A stretch of 64,000 nucleotides of DNA from Sutterella megalosphaeroides (GTDB taxonomy: Bacteria > Pseudomonadota > Gammaproteobacteria > Burkholderiales > Burkholderiaceae_F), in the NCBI RefSeq assembly GCF_003609995.1, contig NZ_AP018786.1, positions 1,498,001-1,562,000 of the forward strand. Reading direction: 5' to 3'. The notes below the pieces were generated by a model. It had not been told where the DNA came from and made no database searches. It worked only from the letters and a program-made list of their open reading frames with translations. The position numbers were made by a program, and so were the translations under genes. The number at the start of each line of letters is the position of its first letter. Position 1 is the stretch's first letter. This document shows, piece by piece, positions 8,355 to 17,269 of this stretch.

Positions 8355-10355
8355 ATGTTCATCGATTCTCCCCTTGCCCGAACCGACGCCCTCGGACGAC
8401 GCGAACTTCCCGAAGGCGCCCGTTTCCCCGAGCCCGTTGCGGCCCCTCGCACGCGTGCCGCGGCGCGGCGCCTTGCGTCCATGGTCTTTCGCGGTCACAA
8501 CCTCGGGATTCTTTCCGCCATGGTGCAGGGTAAGTTCGACCGCCGCGTGGCGGTCGTCAATATGGCCGCCAGCGACGAGGACCGCCGGGACCGTGCGGTT
8601 TTCGAGACGCCCGAAGGCGAGCTCGTCGGTCCCTGGATGTCCGTGTACGAGTTCGAGCATCAGTTCTCGAAAGCCGGGAGCCCGGCCGAACTCGCCGCGG
8701 CGCGCCCGAATTTCGGCTACGCCTTCACGTCCGAATTCACGCTCTGCGAGTGGCGTGCGTTGACCGACAACGAGGAACTCAACCTGCGGCTCTTTTCTCT
8801 GGGGCTCGTCGCCTTCGGCAAGTCCGACACGGCCGCCCGATTCGTGACGGGGTCGAGCCGCTTTTCGTACTTCTTCGAACTCCGTCCGCTCGGTCGCTCG
8901 AAGAAGCTCTCCGAAAACCCGATTCCCTTCGGAACGCGCCTCTACGTCGACGGAATTCCCGTCGCGGAGTGGCGCCGCGTGCCCCAAAACGCCTTCATCG
9001 TTTCCGGTATCACCGCTGCCGGCGAAGGCATCTATTGGACGGACGGCCACGCGATTCACGGTTTCACGGAGCGCGCCCTGCCGACCCCTCCGGTGTCGCT
9101 TTTCGACTACTTCCGTCGGGAGCTCGCGCCCTACTTCAACGAGGTGCTTTTCAGGAATGCCGAGGGCGAAGCGCTGAAGCTTGAGCCACCGTTGATTTCG
9201 GTCGACGAGCGCGAAGCTTTCTGGGCGGAAGCGTTCGAGCGCGACGAGCTGGCTCAGGACGGCGGGAGCCCCACCCTTCGCAACATCGCTGAAACGGCGG
9301 CGGCCGTTCTGCCCTCGCTCGCGAGTCGCGAATTCTGGAAGTTCCTCCCGCCCCGTCGACAGGACTACGAGGCCCTGCCCGAATTGATCCCCGAGATGCA
9401 CCGCCGCGAACGCGCGGAAGTCTACGGGCGCGACAAGGCGGGGGTCGGGGCGGATCTTTTCGCGGACGTGACGGCGCTCGCTCCGAAGAAAGAGGAGCCC
9501 AAGGAAGAACTCGTGAAGAAGGAGCCCCTCTTGGGGAGCGATCGACAGGACTATTGGTCCTTCCGCGGCACGACGCCTTCGACGACTCCGACGGCTCCCG
9601 CGGTTTCTCCGGCCGCTCCGGCTCCGCGCAAGCGAGGTCGTCCGAGGAAGAATCCCCTTCCCGAAACGGCCGTCGCACCCGCACCTGCGCCCGCTACGGA
9701 GGAGCCTCCGAAGCGTCGTCGCGGACGTCCGTCGCGCGCGGAAATGATGAGTCGGATGTCCGAGGGGCATCAACCGAATCGCTTTGCCGACCGGGGCGAC
9801 GGTCCCCTCGGCTCGACCCGGGTCGAAAAACCTTCGTCGATTACACCCGAAACCCTGAAGGCGACGGGCGCATCGCCCTGCGCCGATCCTTCGGATCTGT
9901 CGGTTGCAAGCGCCCCCACGTGGATGGCCCCTCCGGGGACGGAACTTCCGTCCGTTCGGAAGCCCGATCCCAAGGTCGAGCCGAAGTTCGAACTCCAGGT
10001 TGAAGCCAAGCCCGTCGTGCGACACTCCGCCTACTCGACCGACTCCGAATTCGGCGACGCCGAGTACGACGTTCCCGAGGTGGTGCGAAACGCCATGAGC
10101 GCCGAGGCGCAGCCTCCGGGCTGGCTCGGGCCCGCTCCCAAGGACACTTTCCGCTCGCGCCGTACGGTGACGACCGTTGAGGGGAACGTCTCGATGACGA
10201 CTTTCGCGGGCGTGAAGCCCCGCAAGAAGCTGACGAGCACGTTGAGCGAAGCGGCGGCTATGGCGCCTAAGACGCCTGCTCGCGCGACGACTGCGAAGAC
10301 GACGCGGACGCGCACGACGACAACTGCGAAAGCGACGAAGAAGAAAACGTCGTGA
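8355..10355 (+). CDS. Unknown protein with two AT-hooks and a basic C-terminal tail
   Basis: The 666-residue product starts 8 bases after the SNF2 stop. Residues 1-400 look globular but match no family I know. From about residue 410 the protein becomes low-complexity, with two AT-hook cores: RKRGRPRKN near residue 425 and RRRGRPSR near 454. It ends in a Lys/Thr/Ala-rich tail resembling histone H1-like tails. AT-hooks bind the minor groove of AT-rich DNA, so a role in tethering to, or compacting, chromosomal DNA is plausible. The pairing with an SNF2 translocase supports a DNA-related role. Function is inferred only; the globular part could be an unrelated enzyme. Confidence 0.75.
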   Translation: MFIDSPLARTDALGRRELPEGARFPEPVAAPRTRAAARRLASMVFRGHNLGILSAMVQGKFDRRVAVVNMAASDEDRRDRAVFETPEGELVGPWMSVYEFEHQFSKAGSPAELAAARPNFGYAFTSEFTLCEWRALTDNEELNLRLFSLGLVAFGKSDTAARFVTGSSRFSYFFELRPLGRSKKLSENPIPFGTRLYVDGIPVAEWRRVPQNAFIVSGITAAGEGIYWTDGHAIHGFTERALPTPPVSLFDYFRRELAPYFNEVLFRNAEGEALKLEPPLISVDEREAFWAEAFERDELAQDGGSPTLRNIAETAAAVLPSLASREFWKFLPPRRQDYEALPELIPEMHRRERAEVYGRDKAGVGADLFADVTALAPKKEEPKEELVKKEPLLGSDRQDYWSFRGTTPSTTPTAPAVSPAAPAPRKRGRPRKNPLPETAVAPAPAPATEEPPKRRRGRPSRAEMMSRMSEGHQPNRFADRGDGPLGSTRVEKPSSITPETLKATGASPCADPSDLSVASAPTWMAPPGTELPSVRKPDPKVEPKFELQVEAKPVVRHSAYSTDSEFGDAEYDVPEVVRNAMSAEAQPPGWLGPAPKDTFRSRRTVTTVEGNVSMTTFAGVKPRKKLTSTLSEAAAMAPKTPARATTAKTTRTRTTTTAKATKKKTS

Positions 10356-10363
10356 CGGCCTCC

Positions 10364-10393
10364 CCGACCGACGGGTTCGAAACCGTCGGTCGG
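10364..10393 (+). terminator. Strong hairpin after the SNF2/AT-hook operon
   Basis: The arms CCGACCGACGG (10364-10374) and CCGTCGGTCGG (10383-10393) pair perfectly around an 8-base loop, starting 9 bases after the stop at 10355. No U-run follows. It may act with the second hairpin at 10423 or protect the 3' end. Confidence 0.55.
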
Positions 10394-10422
10394 ATCACTT
10401 TCGGGAGACATTTCCCTTCGAG

Positions 10423-10450
10423 AACGGACGCTGCGGCGTCCGTTTTCGTT
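10423..10450 (+). terminator. Rho-independent terminator
   Basis: The arms AACGGACG and CGTCCGTT flank a 6-base loop and are followed by TTCGTTTTC. It separates the SNF2/AT-hook transcript from htpG, whose own promoter begins 26 bases further on. Confidence 0.7.
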
Positions 10451-10475
10451 TTCGAGGAGAAAGCGCCCTCCTCCC

Positions 10476-10503
10476 CTTGAAAATCCGAGGTTCGTCCCCA
10501 CAT
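10476..10503 (+). promoter_or_regulatory. Sigma32 (heat-shock) promoter of htpG
   Basis: CTTGAAA at 10476-10482 matches the sigma32 -35 consensus exactly. After a 13-base spacer, CCCCACAT at 10496-10503 closely matches the -10 consensus CCCCATNT. It sits about 100 bases upstream of the htpG start, which fits known heat-shock control of htpG in proteobacteria. Confidence 0.85.
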
Positions 10504-10602
10504 ACCCTGTAACGAACGGGATCCGCCCGGGGCGCCGTGCCTCGCATTGCAACGCATCGAGTCGCTTCGGGTCGGGATCCGATTTTTTTAGGGAATACAG
10601 AA

Positions 10603-12513
10603 ATGGCCGCTCAAGTCCATGGTTTTCAGACCGAAGTCTCCAAGCTTCTTCGCCTTCTTGCGAAGTCGCTCTATTCGAATTCCGACGTGTTCCTGCGCGA
10701 GCTCGTCTCGAACGCCTCCGACGCGATCGACAAGCTCCGCTTTCTCTCCATCACGAAGCCCGAACTCGTGAAGGACGATCCCGTCTTCTCGATTCGCGTG
10801 CGCGCGGACCGAGAAGCGGGCATGCTCACGATCACGGACAACGGCATCGGCATGACCGAATCGGAAGCGAACGAACACCTCGGCACGATCGCGAAGTCGG
10901 GGACCGAAGCGTTCCTTGCGAACCTCTCGGGCGACGAAGCGAAGGATTCGCAGCTGATCGGGCAGTTCGGCGTGGGCTTTTATTCCGCTTTCATCGTCGC
11001 GGACCGTGTGACGGTGATCTCGCGCTCGGCGAACGCCCCCGAAAACGAAGCCGTCCGTTGGGAGTCGACGGGCGAAGGTACGTACACGTCCGAATTGACG
11101 ACGCGCGCCGGCCGCGGCACCGACGTGATTCTTCATCTCAAGCCCGAAGCCTCGAAGTATCTCGAAGACTGGGAACTCGAAGAAATCATCCGCACCTACT
11201 CCGACCACATCGCCACGCCCGTCTCCCTCTGGAAGGAAACGACGCCCGCGAAGACGGACGAGAAGGACGAAAACGTCGTCGAACCCGCGCACTACGAGTG
11301 GGTCCAGGTGAACGACGCGAAGGCGTTGTGGACCATGAACCCCCGCGAAGTGAAGGACGAAGACTACAAGGCCTTCTACAAGCACTTGACGCACGAGTAT
11401 GCCGATCCGCTCTGCTGGGCGCACAACCGCGTCGAAGGCGAAATGGAATACACGTCGCTTCTCTACTGCCCGGCAACCGCTCCGTGGAACCTCTACGACG
11501 GGCGCGAGGGGCACGGGTTGAAGCTCTACGTGCAGCGCGTTTTCATTCTGGATAAGGCCGAGGCGTTCCTGCCGCATTACCTGCGCTTCATCCGCGGGTT
11601 GATCGACACGAACGATCTGCCGCTCAACGTCTCGCGCGAGCTCCTGCAGGAGAGTACCGTGACGCACAAGCTGAAGAAGGCCGTCACGAAGCGCGCCCTC
11701 GGCATGCTTGAAAAGCTGGCCGCGGACAACGACAAGTACGCCGCCTTCTGGAGCGAGTTCGGCAAGTGCCTCAAGGAAGGCGTCGTCGAAGACCCCGCGA
11801 ACCGCGAAGCCGTGATGAAGCTCCTGCGCTTTGCGTCGACGAAGGACGCGGAAACCGAAGCCCGCTCCGCGACGGTGTCGCTCGCGGACTACGTCGCGCG
11901 CGCCCCGAAGGAACAGACGAAGATCTACTACCTCGTCGCCGGCAGCTACGAAGCCGCCCTTTCCTCGCCCTACCTCGAAACCTTCCGCAAGAAGGGGATC
12001 GAAGTGTTGCTGCTCTGGGAACGCATCGACGAGTGGATGATGTCGGGCATGCCCGAATTCGAAGGGAAGGCCTTCGTCTCGGTCACGGCTTCGGATCTTG
12101 AGCTCGGGGAGCTTGCCAAGGACGACGCCGAAGCGCAGAAGAAGGTCGAAGAAGCGGCGGGTGACTCGGTCGAGCGTCTCAAGAAGGCCTTGGGCGACAA
12201 GGTCGAAGGCGTGCGCGTTTCGAGCCGCCTCGTCGAGAGCGCGAGCTGCGTGATCGGGCAGAACGACCAGATGCTCACGCCGCAGATGCGTCGCATGCTT
12301 GAAGCGGCGGGCCGCCCCGTGCCCGAAGAAAAGTTCACGCTTGAAATCAATCCCTCGCACCCGCTCATCCAAAAGGCCCTGGCCGAAACGGACGAAGCGC
12401 GCTTTGCGGATTGGGCGGACGTCATCTACGAGCAGGCCGTCTTGGCCGACCAGGGGACCGTCAAGGACCCGGCGGGCTTCGTGAAGCGCCTGAACGCCCT
12501 CCTCACGAAGTAA
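10603..12513 (+). CDS. htpG: Chaperone protein HtpG (Hsp90)
   Basis: The 636-residue product matches the length and layout of bacterial Hsp90, a cytosolic ATP-dependent chaperone dimer. The N-terminal GHKL ATPase shows FLRELVSNASDAIDKL near residue 26, DNGIGM near residue 80 and GQFGVGFYSAF near residue 119. The middle domain carries the conserved NVSRELLQES near residue 344. The start at 10603 aligns with Hsp90 N-termini; an upstream in-frame ATG at 10537 would add 22 residues of leader-like sequence and is rejected. The gene is preceded by a sigma32 promoter and followed by a terminator, so it is monocistronic. Confidence 0.97.
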   Translation: MAAQVHGFQTEVSKLLRLLAKSLYSNSDVFLRELVSNASDAIDKLRFLSITKPELVKDDPVFSIRVRADREAGMLTITDNGIGMTESEANEHLGTIAKSGTEAFLANLSGDEAKDSQLIGQFGVGFYSAFIVADRVTVISRSANAPENEAVRWESTGEGTYTSELTTRAGRGTDVILHLKPEASKYLEDWELEEIIRTYSDHIATPVSLWKETTPAKTDEKDENVVEPAHYEWVQVNDAKALWTMNPREVKDEDYKAFYKHLTHEYADPLCWAHNRVEGEMEYTSLLYCPATAPWNLYDGREGHGLKLYVQRVFILDKAEAFLPHYLRFIRGLIDTNDLPLNVSRELLQESTVTHKLKKAVTKRALGMLEKLAADNDKYAAFWSEFGKCLKEGVVEDPANREAVMKLLRFASTKDAETEARSATVSLADYVARAPKEQTKIYYLVAGSYEAALSSPYLETFRKKGIEVLLLWERIDEWMMSGMPEFEGKAFVSVTASDLELGELAKDDAEAQKKVEEAAGDSVERLKKALGDKVEGVRVSSRLVESASCVIGQNDQMLTPQMRRMLEAAGRPVPEEKFTLEINPSHPLIQKALAETDEARFADWADVIYEQAVLADQGTVKDPAGFVKRLNALLTK

Positions 12514-12615
12514 GACGCGTCGGGCCGTTGCTCCGGACGGGGGACCTCATGCGCGACACTGTGTGACCGTACGAGTCCCTCCGGGGCAAGCGCCTTGGAT
12601 CCGTAAAAAGAAAAG

Positions 12616-12647
12616 CCTCGGAACCGTGAAGGTTGCCGAGGTTTTTT
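12616..12647 (+). terminator. Rho-independent terminator after htpG
   Basis: The arms CCTCGG (12616-12621) and CCGAGG (12636-12641) pair, with additional AACC/GGTT pairing inside, and a T6 run follows. Confidence 0.85.
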
Positions 12648-12696
12648 CATCCCGATCGGGAAAATGTTCGGGTCTGAGGCGAAGTCTTTTTTCCAC

Positions 12697-13446
12697 TCAA
12701 TGCCGCACGAACATCCACCGGCAGGCGACCCGCTCGGCAGCCGCCACCGCCCCGTAAAGGAGCACGCCCAAAAGGCTCATGCCGAGGATCCCGACGAACA
12801 TGCGAAGGACGTCGCCCATCCCCCAGGCGTCCATGATGAGCCAGCCGAGGCCCGCGTCCGTCGCGAAGCTTTCCGCCAAAAAGAGAACGGCCATGGCGGT
12901 GCCCGACGCGACCTTCAGGGACGTAAAGAGTGACGGAAGCGCGGCGGGAAGCCACACGTGCCGCACGAGCTGCCACGTGTTCCCGCCCATCGAGCGGAAG
13001 GCCTTTTCAAGCGCCGGGTCGAGCGCCAAAGCCCCTTCGCGCACGATGACGAGGATCTGGTAGCCGGTCGTGAGCCCGATCAAGAGAAGTCGTGACGCGT
13101 CCCCGAGTCCCACGAGCGTGAAGAAGACGGGCAGAAGCACGATCTTCGGAATCGGATACGTGAGAAAGGTGACGGGTGCCGCAATCCAGTCGAGCGCCCG
13201 CACGTGCCCCATGAGAAGCCCCAGGGGAAAGGAGACGAGCACCGCCGCCCCGAGGCCGCCCGCAAGTCGCCCGAGGGAAAGGAGCGCATGACGCAAAAAG
13301 TCGGGGTCGGTGAGCGCCGTCGCAAATGCAACCGCCGTCGTGACGGGATCGGGCAGGAGCTCGGGCCCCAACGCGCGGCTGCCCGCGAGCCAGAGGAGAA
13401 AGAGAAGGAGCGCCGCGGCCCCGAAGCGAAGTACGAGTTTCAGCAT
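12697..13446 (-). CDS. ABC transporter permease (SsuC/TauC-like)
   Basis: The 249-residue inner-membrane protein has about six hydrophobic segments and the BPD_transp_1 features of nitrate/sulfonate/taurine-type importers. The cytoplasmic coupling loop includes FRSMGGNTWQLVRHVWLPAALPS near residues 152-175. The start codon at 13446 overlaps the end of the ATPase gene by 7 bases, so the two are translationally coupled. It is the last gene of the binding protein-ATPase-permease operon. The substrate is not evident from sequence. Confidence 0.88.
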   Translation of the reverse strand: MLKLVLRFGAAALLLFLLWLAGSRALGPELLPDPVTTAVAFATALTDPDFLRHALLSLGRLAGGLGAAVLVSFPLGLLMGHVRALDWIAAPVTFLTYPIPKIVLLPVFFTLVGLGDASRLLLIGLTTGYQILVIVREGALALDPALEKAFRSMGGNTWQLVRHVWLPAALPSLFTSLKVASGTAMAVLFLAESFATDAGLGWLIMDAWGMGDVLRMFVGILGMSLLGVLLYGAVAAAERVACRWMFVRH

Positions 13447-14309
13447 GCGCCCTCTTCCTTCTTCAAAAGATCGTCCGCCGTGAGGGGGTCGACGTCGGAA
13501 AGCCGCGGACTCCCGTCGCGCGTGTCGGCCGCTTCGCGAAGCGTCCGGTGCACGGTACGGATCATGTCGAAATTCACAGCCCGATCTCGAAGCCCCGGTT
13601 CGTCCGCCAAGGTGTGCGCGGGATTTTCGAGGCACGCGAGGATCCGCGAGGGTCGCGCACCGAGGACGAGAATGCGGTCGGCCAAAAAGACGGCCTCGGC
13701 AATGTCGTGCGTGACGAAAAGAAGCCGCACCGGGTGCTTGCGCCGAAGGCTCATGAGGACGTCCTGAAGGCGCTCGCGCAAAAGCGCGTCCAAGGCCGAA
13801 AAAGGTTCGTCCATGAAGAGGATTTCGGGCTTCGCGATCAAGGCGCGACCGAGCGCGAGGCGCTGGCGCTGCCCGCCCGAGAGTTCTGACGGAAAACGCT
13901 TTTCAAGACCCGTGAGGCCGAGCTCTTCGAGCATTTCGGCAACCAAGTGTTCTCTTTCCGCCGCGTCGTAGCGGTTCCGGCCTTCGAGGAGAAGCGGAAG
14001 TTCAAGGTTTTCCCGCACGCGCTTCCAGGGAAAAAGCGCGAGGCTCTGCCACACAAAGCTCGTTTTCAGGTCCGTGATCGCCCCCTCCTCCCACGTGACG
14101 CGGCCCGAAACGGGCGCGCGCAGGCCGGCGAGCGCCGTAAGGAGCGTCGACTTGCCGCACCCCGATTCGCCCACGATCGCAAGCGACTCGCCTTCGGGGA
14201 GATCGAATGAAAAATTGCGGATCACCGGGCGGTCGCGTCCGTAGGCGACCGTCAGATCGCGAACTTCGAGACGCCCGCCCGCGCGAGGCATGTCGACCGT
14301 CGGCTGCAT
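13440..14309 (-). CDS. ABC transporter ATP-binding protein (SsuB/TauB-like)
   Basis: This 289-residue ATPase has Walker A GESGCGKST near residues 48-56, a Q-loop, the signature LSGGQRQRLALGRAL near residues 144-158 and Walker B ILFMDEPFSALD near 165-176. It groups with ATPases of nitrate/sulfonate/taurine or hydroxymethylpyrimidine importers. It carries about 40 extra C-terminal residues beyond the usual length, with no recognised domain. The gene overlaps the permease gene and lies 117 bases after the binding-protein gene, with a hairpin in between that may lower expression of the distal genes. Confidence 0.92.
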   Translation of the reverse strand: MQPTVDMPRAGGRLEVRDLTVAYGRDRPVIRNFSFDLPEGESLAIVGESGCGKSTLLTALAGLRAPVSGRVTWEEGAITDLKTSFVWQSLALFPWKRVRENLELPLLLEGRNRYDAAEREHLVAEMLEELGLTGLEKRFPSELSGGQRQRLALGRALIAKPEILFMDEPFSALDALLRERLQDVLMSLRRKHPVRLLFVTHDIAEAVFLADRILVLGARPSRILACLENPAHTLADEPGLRDRAVNFDMIRTVHRTLREAADTRDGSPRLSDVDPLTADDLLKKEEGAC

Positions 14310-14344
14310 GGGTGGGTTCCTGAGTGGTTGAGGTGAAAAGAGAA

Positions 14345-14381
14345 ACGAGGAAAGCGCGCGTTCCGATCGCTCTTTCCTCGT
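14345..14381 (-). terminator. Intra-operon hairpin between binding-protein and ATPase genes
   Basis: The arms ACGAGGAAAG (14345-14354) and CTTTCCTCGT (14372-14381) pair perfectly. On the minus strand the stem is followed by TTCTCTTTTC. It lies between the binding-protein stop and the ATPase start, where partial termination or mRNA 3'-end protection would give more binding protein than transporter. Confidence 0.6.
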
Positions 14382-14426
14382 CGCTTGCGTGATTTACGGC
14401 AGCGGCTTTATGCGCCGATACCGATT

Positions 14427-15377
14427 TTAGCGGGCCGCGGGATAGACAACGTCTTCATACGCGGGAACGGCCTTGAGCATGCCCTTCTTGACCATCCAGT
14501 CGCCCACGCGCGTCACTTCTTCGGGGGCGGGAAGCGGAGGAAGGCCGTCCGCCGTCTGATAGATGGAGAAGCGCACCATCGTATACTGCGGCGCGACGGG
14601 CGGGGGCAGAAGGCCCTTTTTGACCATCACGCCACGGAACTTCTCGGGGTCCGCTTCGATGCGGCGGGCGGCTTCGGCAACGGCCTTGCGGAAGCTCGCG
14701 ACGACTTTGTCGGTCGCAACGTCGTTCTTGAGGGCGACGACGGCAAGGGCTTCGTTGAGGCCCTTATCCTCCCACAGAACGCGACCGCCCTTCGAGGCGA
14801 CGACCGAAACGAGGGGCTCGGGCAGCAGGGCCGTATCGACCTTGTTCGAAAGGAGCATCTGAAGGCGGATCGGGATCTGCTTGACTTCAAGGTTTTCGAG
14901 TTTCCCTTCCGTCTTCGTCGTTTCGGCCATGCGGTCGAGCAGGTAGTCGATGATGGTGGCCGAACTCATCGCGGTCTTCGTGCCCGCGGGGATCGCTTCG
15001 AGGCTCGTCAGCTTCTCGGCCGCGGCGGGCGACGTGACGAAGCCGAAGGCGCGCTGCTCGGGGTTCGTGTGCGTCGTCGTCACGACGATCTTCTGGCCGA
15101 TACCCGTCGCATTTTGCGTGAAGACGTTCATGAGGTCGCCGAAGTGGCCCTGAAGACGGCCGGCACGCATGGCGGCACCGATTTCGAGCGCCGACTTGAA
15201 GGGAACGATCTCGACGTCGAGCCCTTCGGCCTTGAAGAGCCCTTCGTCGGCCGCGGCCTGAAGCACGATCGAATCGGCCGCAGGGAGCGTACCGATGCGA
15301 AGGGTTTCGGCGGCGGCGCCGCCGGCAAAGAGTGCGGAAAGCACGGCGCAAAGCGTCGCGGTCGTCTTCAGACTCAT
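14427..15377 (-). CDS. ABC transporter periplasmic substrate-binding protein (NMT1/SsuA-like)
   Basis: The 316-residue product begins with a Sec signal peptide of about 23 residues ending in GGAAA. It continues as a type-II binding protein of the NMT1/THI5-like and SsuA/TauA group (ETLRIGTLPAADSIVLQAA onward). Members bind sulfonates, nitrate, taurine or pyrimidine precursors. No riboswitch typical of thiamine genes is visible upstream. The ATG at 15377 is preceded by GAGGA. It is the first gene of the operon with the ATPase and permease; the substrate remains open. Confidence 0.88.
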   Translation of the reverse strand: MSLKTTATLCAVLSALFAGGAAAETLRIGTLPAADSIVLQAAADEGLFKAEGLDVEIVPFKSALEIGAAMRAGRLQGHFGDLMNVFTQNATGIGQKIVVTTTHTNPEQRAFGFVTSPAAAEKLTSLEAIPAGTKTAMSSATIIDYLLDRMAETTKTEGKLENLEVKQIPIRLQMLLSNKVDTALLPEPLVSVVASKGGRVLWEDKGLNEALAVVALKNDVATDKVVASFRKAVAEAARRIEADPEKFRGVMVKKGLLPPPVAPQYTMVRFSIYQTADGLPPLPAPEEVTRVGDWMVKKGMLKAVPAYEDVVYPAAR

Positions 15378-15949
15378 GGTAGTTCCTCGTTGTGTGGGAG
15401 CGTCCCGCGCACGCGACGCTGTCGGCCGGCGCGGGCACCCGTTTTGTGACTCGGTTGTCGGAGTGAAGCGTACGGCGCGACGCGTCGCACGAACTCACGA
15501 AACATTAGCACGGCGCGCGACGGACGGCGTTCTGAGAAAGGCGGCAAATTCCGTATGTCGACGACCGCCCGGTCCCTCGAAGGTCTCCCGGTCCGGGGAC
15601 GCTCGCCCCGAACACATCCGTACTTCTTTACCCGTACGCGCCGAGAACTAAGTCATTTCTCTGAGGAATCCGTGAGGATGCGCGGATAAAATGCATCGAA
15701 TCCGCCCCGTGCGAAGACGCCCGGGCGTAATGACGGAACCCGACGCGCGTTGACGGTGAGAACGACTCCGTACGTCGGGTTTCGTTTTTCCGCGAACTGC
15801 CGCGGCCGTACGGATTTCAGTTTCCGCAGGCTCGATTCTCGATTTCCGAAAACGACCGGTTCCGACGCTTTTCGCTCGCCCGAGGTCGCACCTCGAACGC
15901 TTTTGTCATTCCCCGGGCTTTGCCCGCTTTACGACCGCTCGACAGCTTC
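15378..15949. other. Divergent intergenic region, ABC importer / azlC
   Basis: This 572-base gap separates two divergent units. It contains an extended -10-like element for the minus-strand importer (annotated separately). No gene, repeat or recognisable operator is seen. I looked for TPP-type riboswitch signatures upstream of the binding-protein gene and found none. Confidence 0.5.
15502..15507 (-). promoter_or_regulatory. Extended -10 element (TGCTAATGT) for the ABC importer operon
   Basis: On the minus strand CGTGCTAATGTTT lies about 125 bases upstream of the binding-protein start. The TGN preceding the hexamer fits an extended -10 promoter and resembles those at 31431, 53984 and 56930. 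Confidence 0.35.
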
Positions 15950-16738
15950 ATGACTCACTCCTCCGTCGCCTCGGAAATGCTCCGGGGATTTGTTCGCGGG
16001 TTGCCGCTTATCTGCGGGTGCCTGCCGCTCGGCTTTATTCTCGGCGTTCAAGCGAGCCAGCACGGGATGAGCGTTTTGACAACCGTCCTCATGACGGGGC
16101 TCAACTTCGCGGGCGGGAGCGAATTCGCGGCGGTGGCCCTCTGGAGCGCCGCGCCACCCGTTGCCGTCGTGATTTTCTCGACCTGGCTCATCAACAGCCG
16201 CCACATCGTCTTGGGGGCTTCGTTGGCACTCCACACGCGGCGTCTTACGCCTTTGCAAAACGCCTTCGTCTTTTTCTTCATGTGCGACGAGGTTTGGGCC
16301 CTGACGACCGCCGACATCGCGGCGCGAAAGCGCGCGGGAGCGGCTTCGGGGGACCTCTTTTCCTTTCCCTTCCATATCGGGATGGGGCTTGGGTTTTGGA
16401 CGCTTTGGATGGCCTCGGCCGGTGCGGGTGCCGCGCTCGGGCAGTCGATCGGGGACATGACGAAGTGGGGTTTCATGATGGCCTTTCCCGCGACCTTTGC
16501 ATCCCTCATCGTCATGATGTGGCCGGGGCTTCGCCGGTCGCTCCCGATCGTGCTTGCGGCTCTGGCCTCCGCCGTCGCGAGCCTTTTCGTTCCTTCGCAC
16601 TGGTGCGTCCTGGCGGGTACGCTGACGGGCCTTGCGGCCGTACTGCTCGGCTTGGACGATCTTCAAAAGTTCACCGGGAAAAAGACCGCATCCCGCGAGC
16701 AGGGCGAAGCCCGCATCGAATCCGGCCTTGAGTCTTGA
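15950..16738 (+). CDS. azlC: AzlC family branched-chain amino-acid export protein
   Basis: The 262-residue multispanning membrane protein has the AzlC pattern. It begins with RGLPLICGCLPLGFILGV near residue 11, has NFAGGSEFAAVALW near residue 48, and includes the STWLINSRHIVLGASL motif near residue 75. AzlC is the large subunit of AzlCD exporters, which expel branched-chain amino acids or analogues. The start at 15950 is chosen over an in-frame codon at 15920 because it gives the family N-terminus. The azlD partner begins 24 bases downstream, behind a strong ribosome-binding site, so the pair is an operon. Confidence 0.9.
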   Translation: MTHSSVASEMLRGFVRGLPLICGCLPLGFILGVQASQHGMSVLTTVLMTGLNFAGGSEFAAVALWSAAPPVAVVIFSTWLINSRHIVLGASLALHTRRLTPLQNAFVFFFMCDEVWALTTADIAARKRAGAASGDLFSFPFHIGMGLGFWTLWMASAGAGAALGQSIGDMTKWGFMMAFPATFASLIVMMWPGLRRSLPIVLAALASAVASLFVPSHWCVLAGTLTGLAAVLLGLDDLQKFTGKKTASREQGEARIESGLES

Positions 16739-16762
16739 GAGAGTCTTTTAAGGAGAGAGCCC

Positions 16763-17107
16763 ATGAGCGAACTCGCACTGATCGACGCCGCCCGCGACCT
16801 CTTCGCGCTTCCGACGCCGCTTGAATTCCTCACCGTTCTCGGGATGGCCGCCGCCACCTATTCGACGCGCGCCCTCGGCTGGTTGGTGCTTCGCAATCGG
16901 ACCGTCTCGGCGCGCCTTCAGCGTGTTCTCGAAGCGGCTCCCGCCTGCGTGATGGCCTCGATCGTCGCGCCCTACTTCATGACGACCGATCCCGTCATGC
17001 TCCTCTCGCTTGCCGTCATGACGATCGCGGCGCTTTCCACGAACCTCGCTGGCACCGTGGTGCTCTCGGTCCTCGCGTACGCGGGATTCAACGCGATTTT
17101 GCACTGA
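16763..17107 (+). CDS. azlD: AzlD family branched-chain amino-acid export subunit
   Basis: The 114-residue protein has four hydrophobic helices and the AzlD pattern, including TYSTRALGWLVLRNRTVS near residues 33-50 and EAAPACVMASIVAPYF near residues 57-72. It is the small partner of AzlC. AAGGAG lies 8 bases upstream of the ATG. The substrate is inferred from the family. Confidence 0.9.
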   Translation: MSELALIDAARDLFALPTPLEFLTVLGMAAATYSTRALGWLVLRNRTVSARLQRVLEAAPACVMASIVAPYFMTTDPVMLLSLAVMTIAALSTNLAGTVVLSVLAYAGFNAILH

Positions 17108-17177
17108 TTCGGCCGTAACCCGCCGCCGGGAATCCCCGGGGGCGCGAAAACCCCGAGTCCCGTTCCTTTGCAAAAAT

Positions 17178-17200
17178 CGCTATTCTATTTCCGAATAGCG
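17178..17200. promoter_or_regulatory. ModE-like operator upstream of modCAB
   Basis: CGCTATTC (17178-17185) and GAATAGCG (17193-17200) form a perfect 8-base inverted repeat around 7 bases. Its CGNTAT half-site shape and spacing resemble the ModE site (CGNTATAT-N6/7-ATATAACG). It lies 70 bases before the modC start, where ModE-molybdate represses mod operons. No modE gene is present in this window. Confidence 0.6.
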
Positions 17201-17269
17201 CTTCGCGCCGCTTTCGGGCAGTTCCCGCAAAGCGCACGAAGCGCGGGGGACCGGATACGGAGGAATCGG

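Noticed and set aside
15378-15660. A riboswitch upstream of the NMT1-like binding-protein gene
   Set aside because: The conserved TPP sequence blocks were looked for and are absent; no other known class fits.
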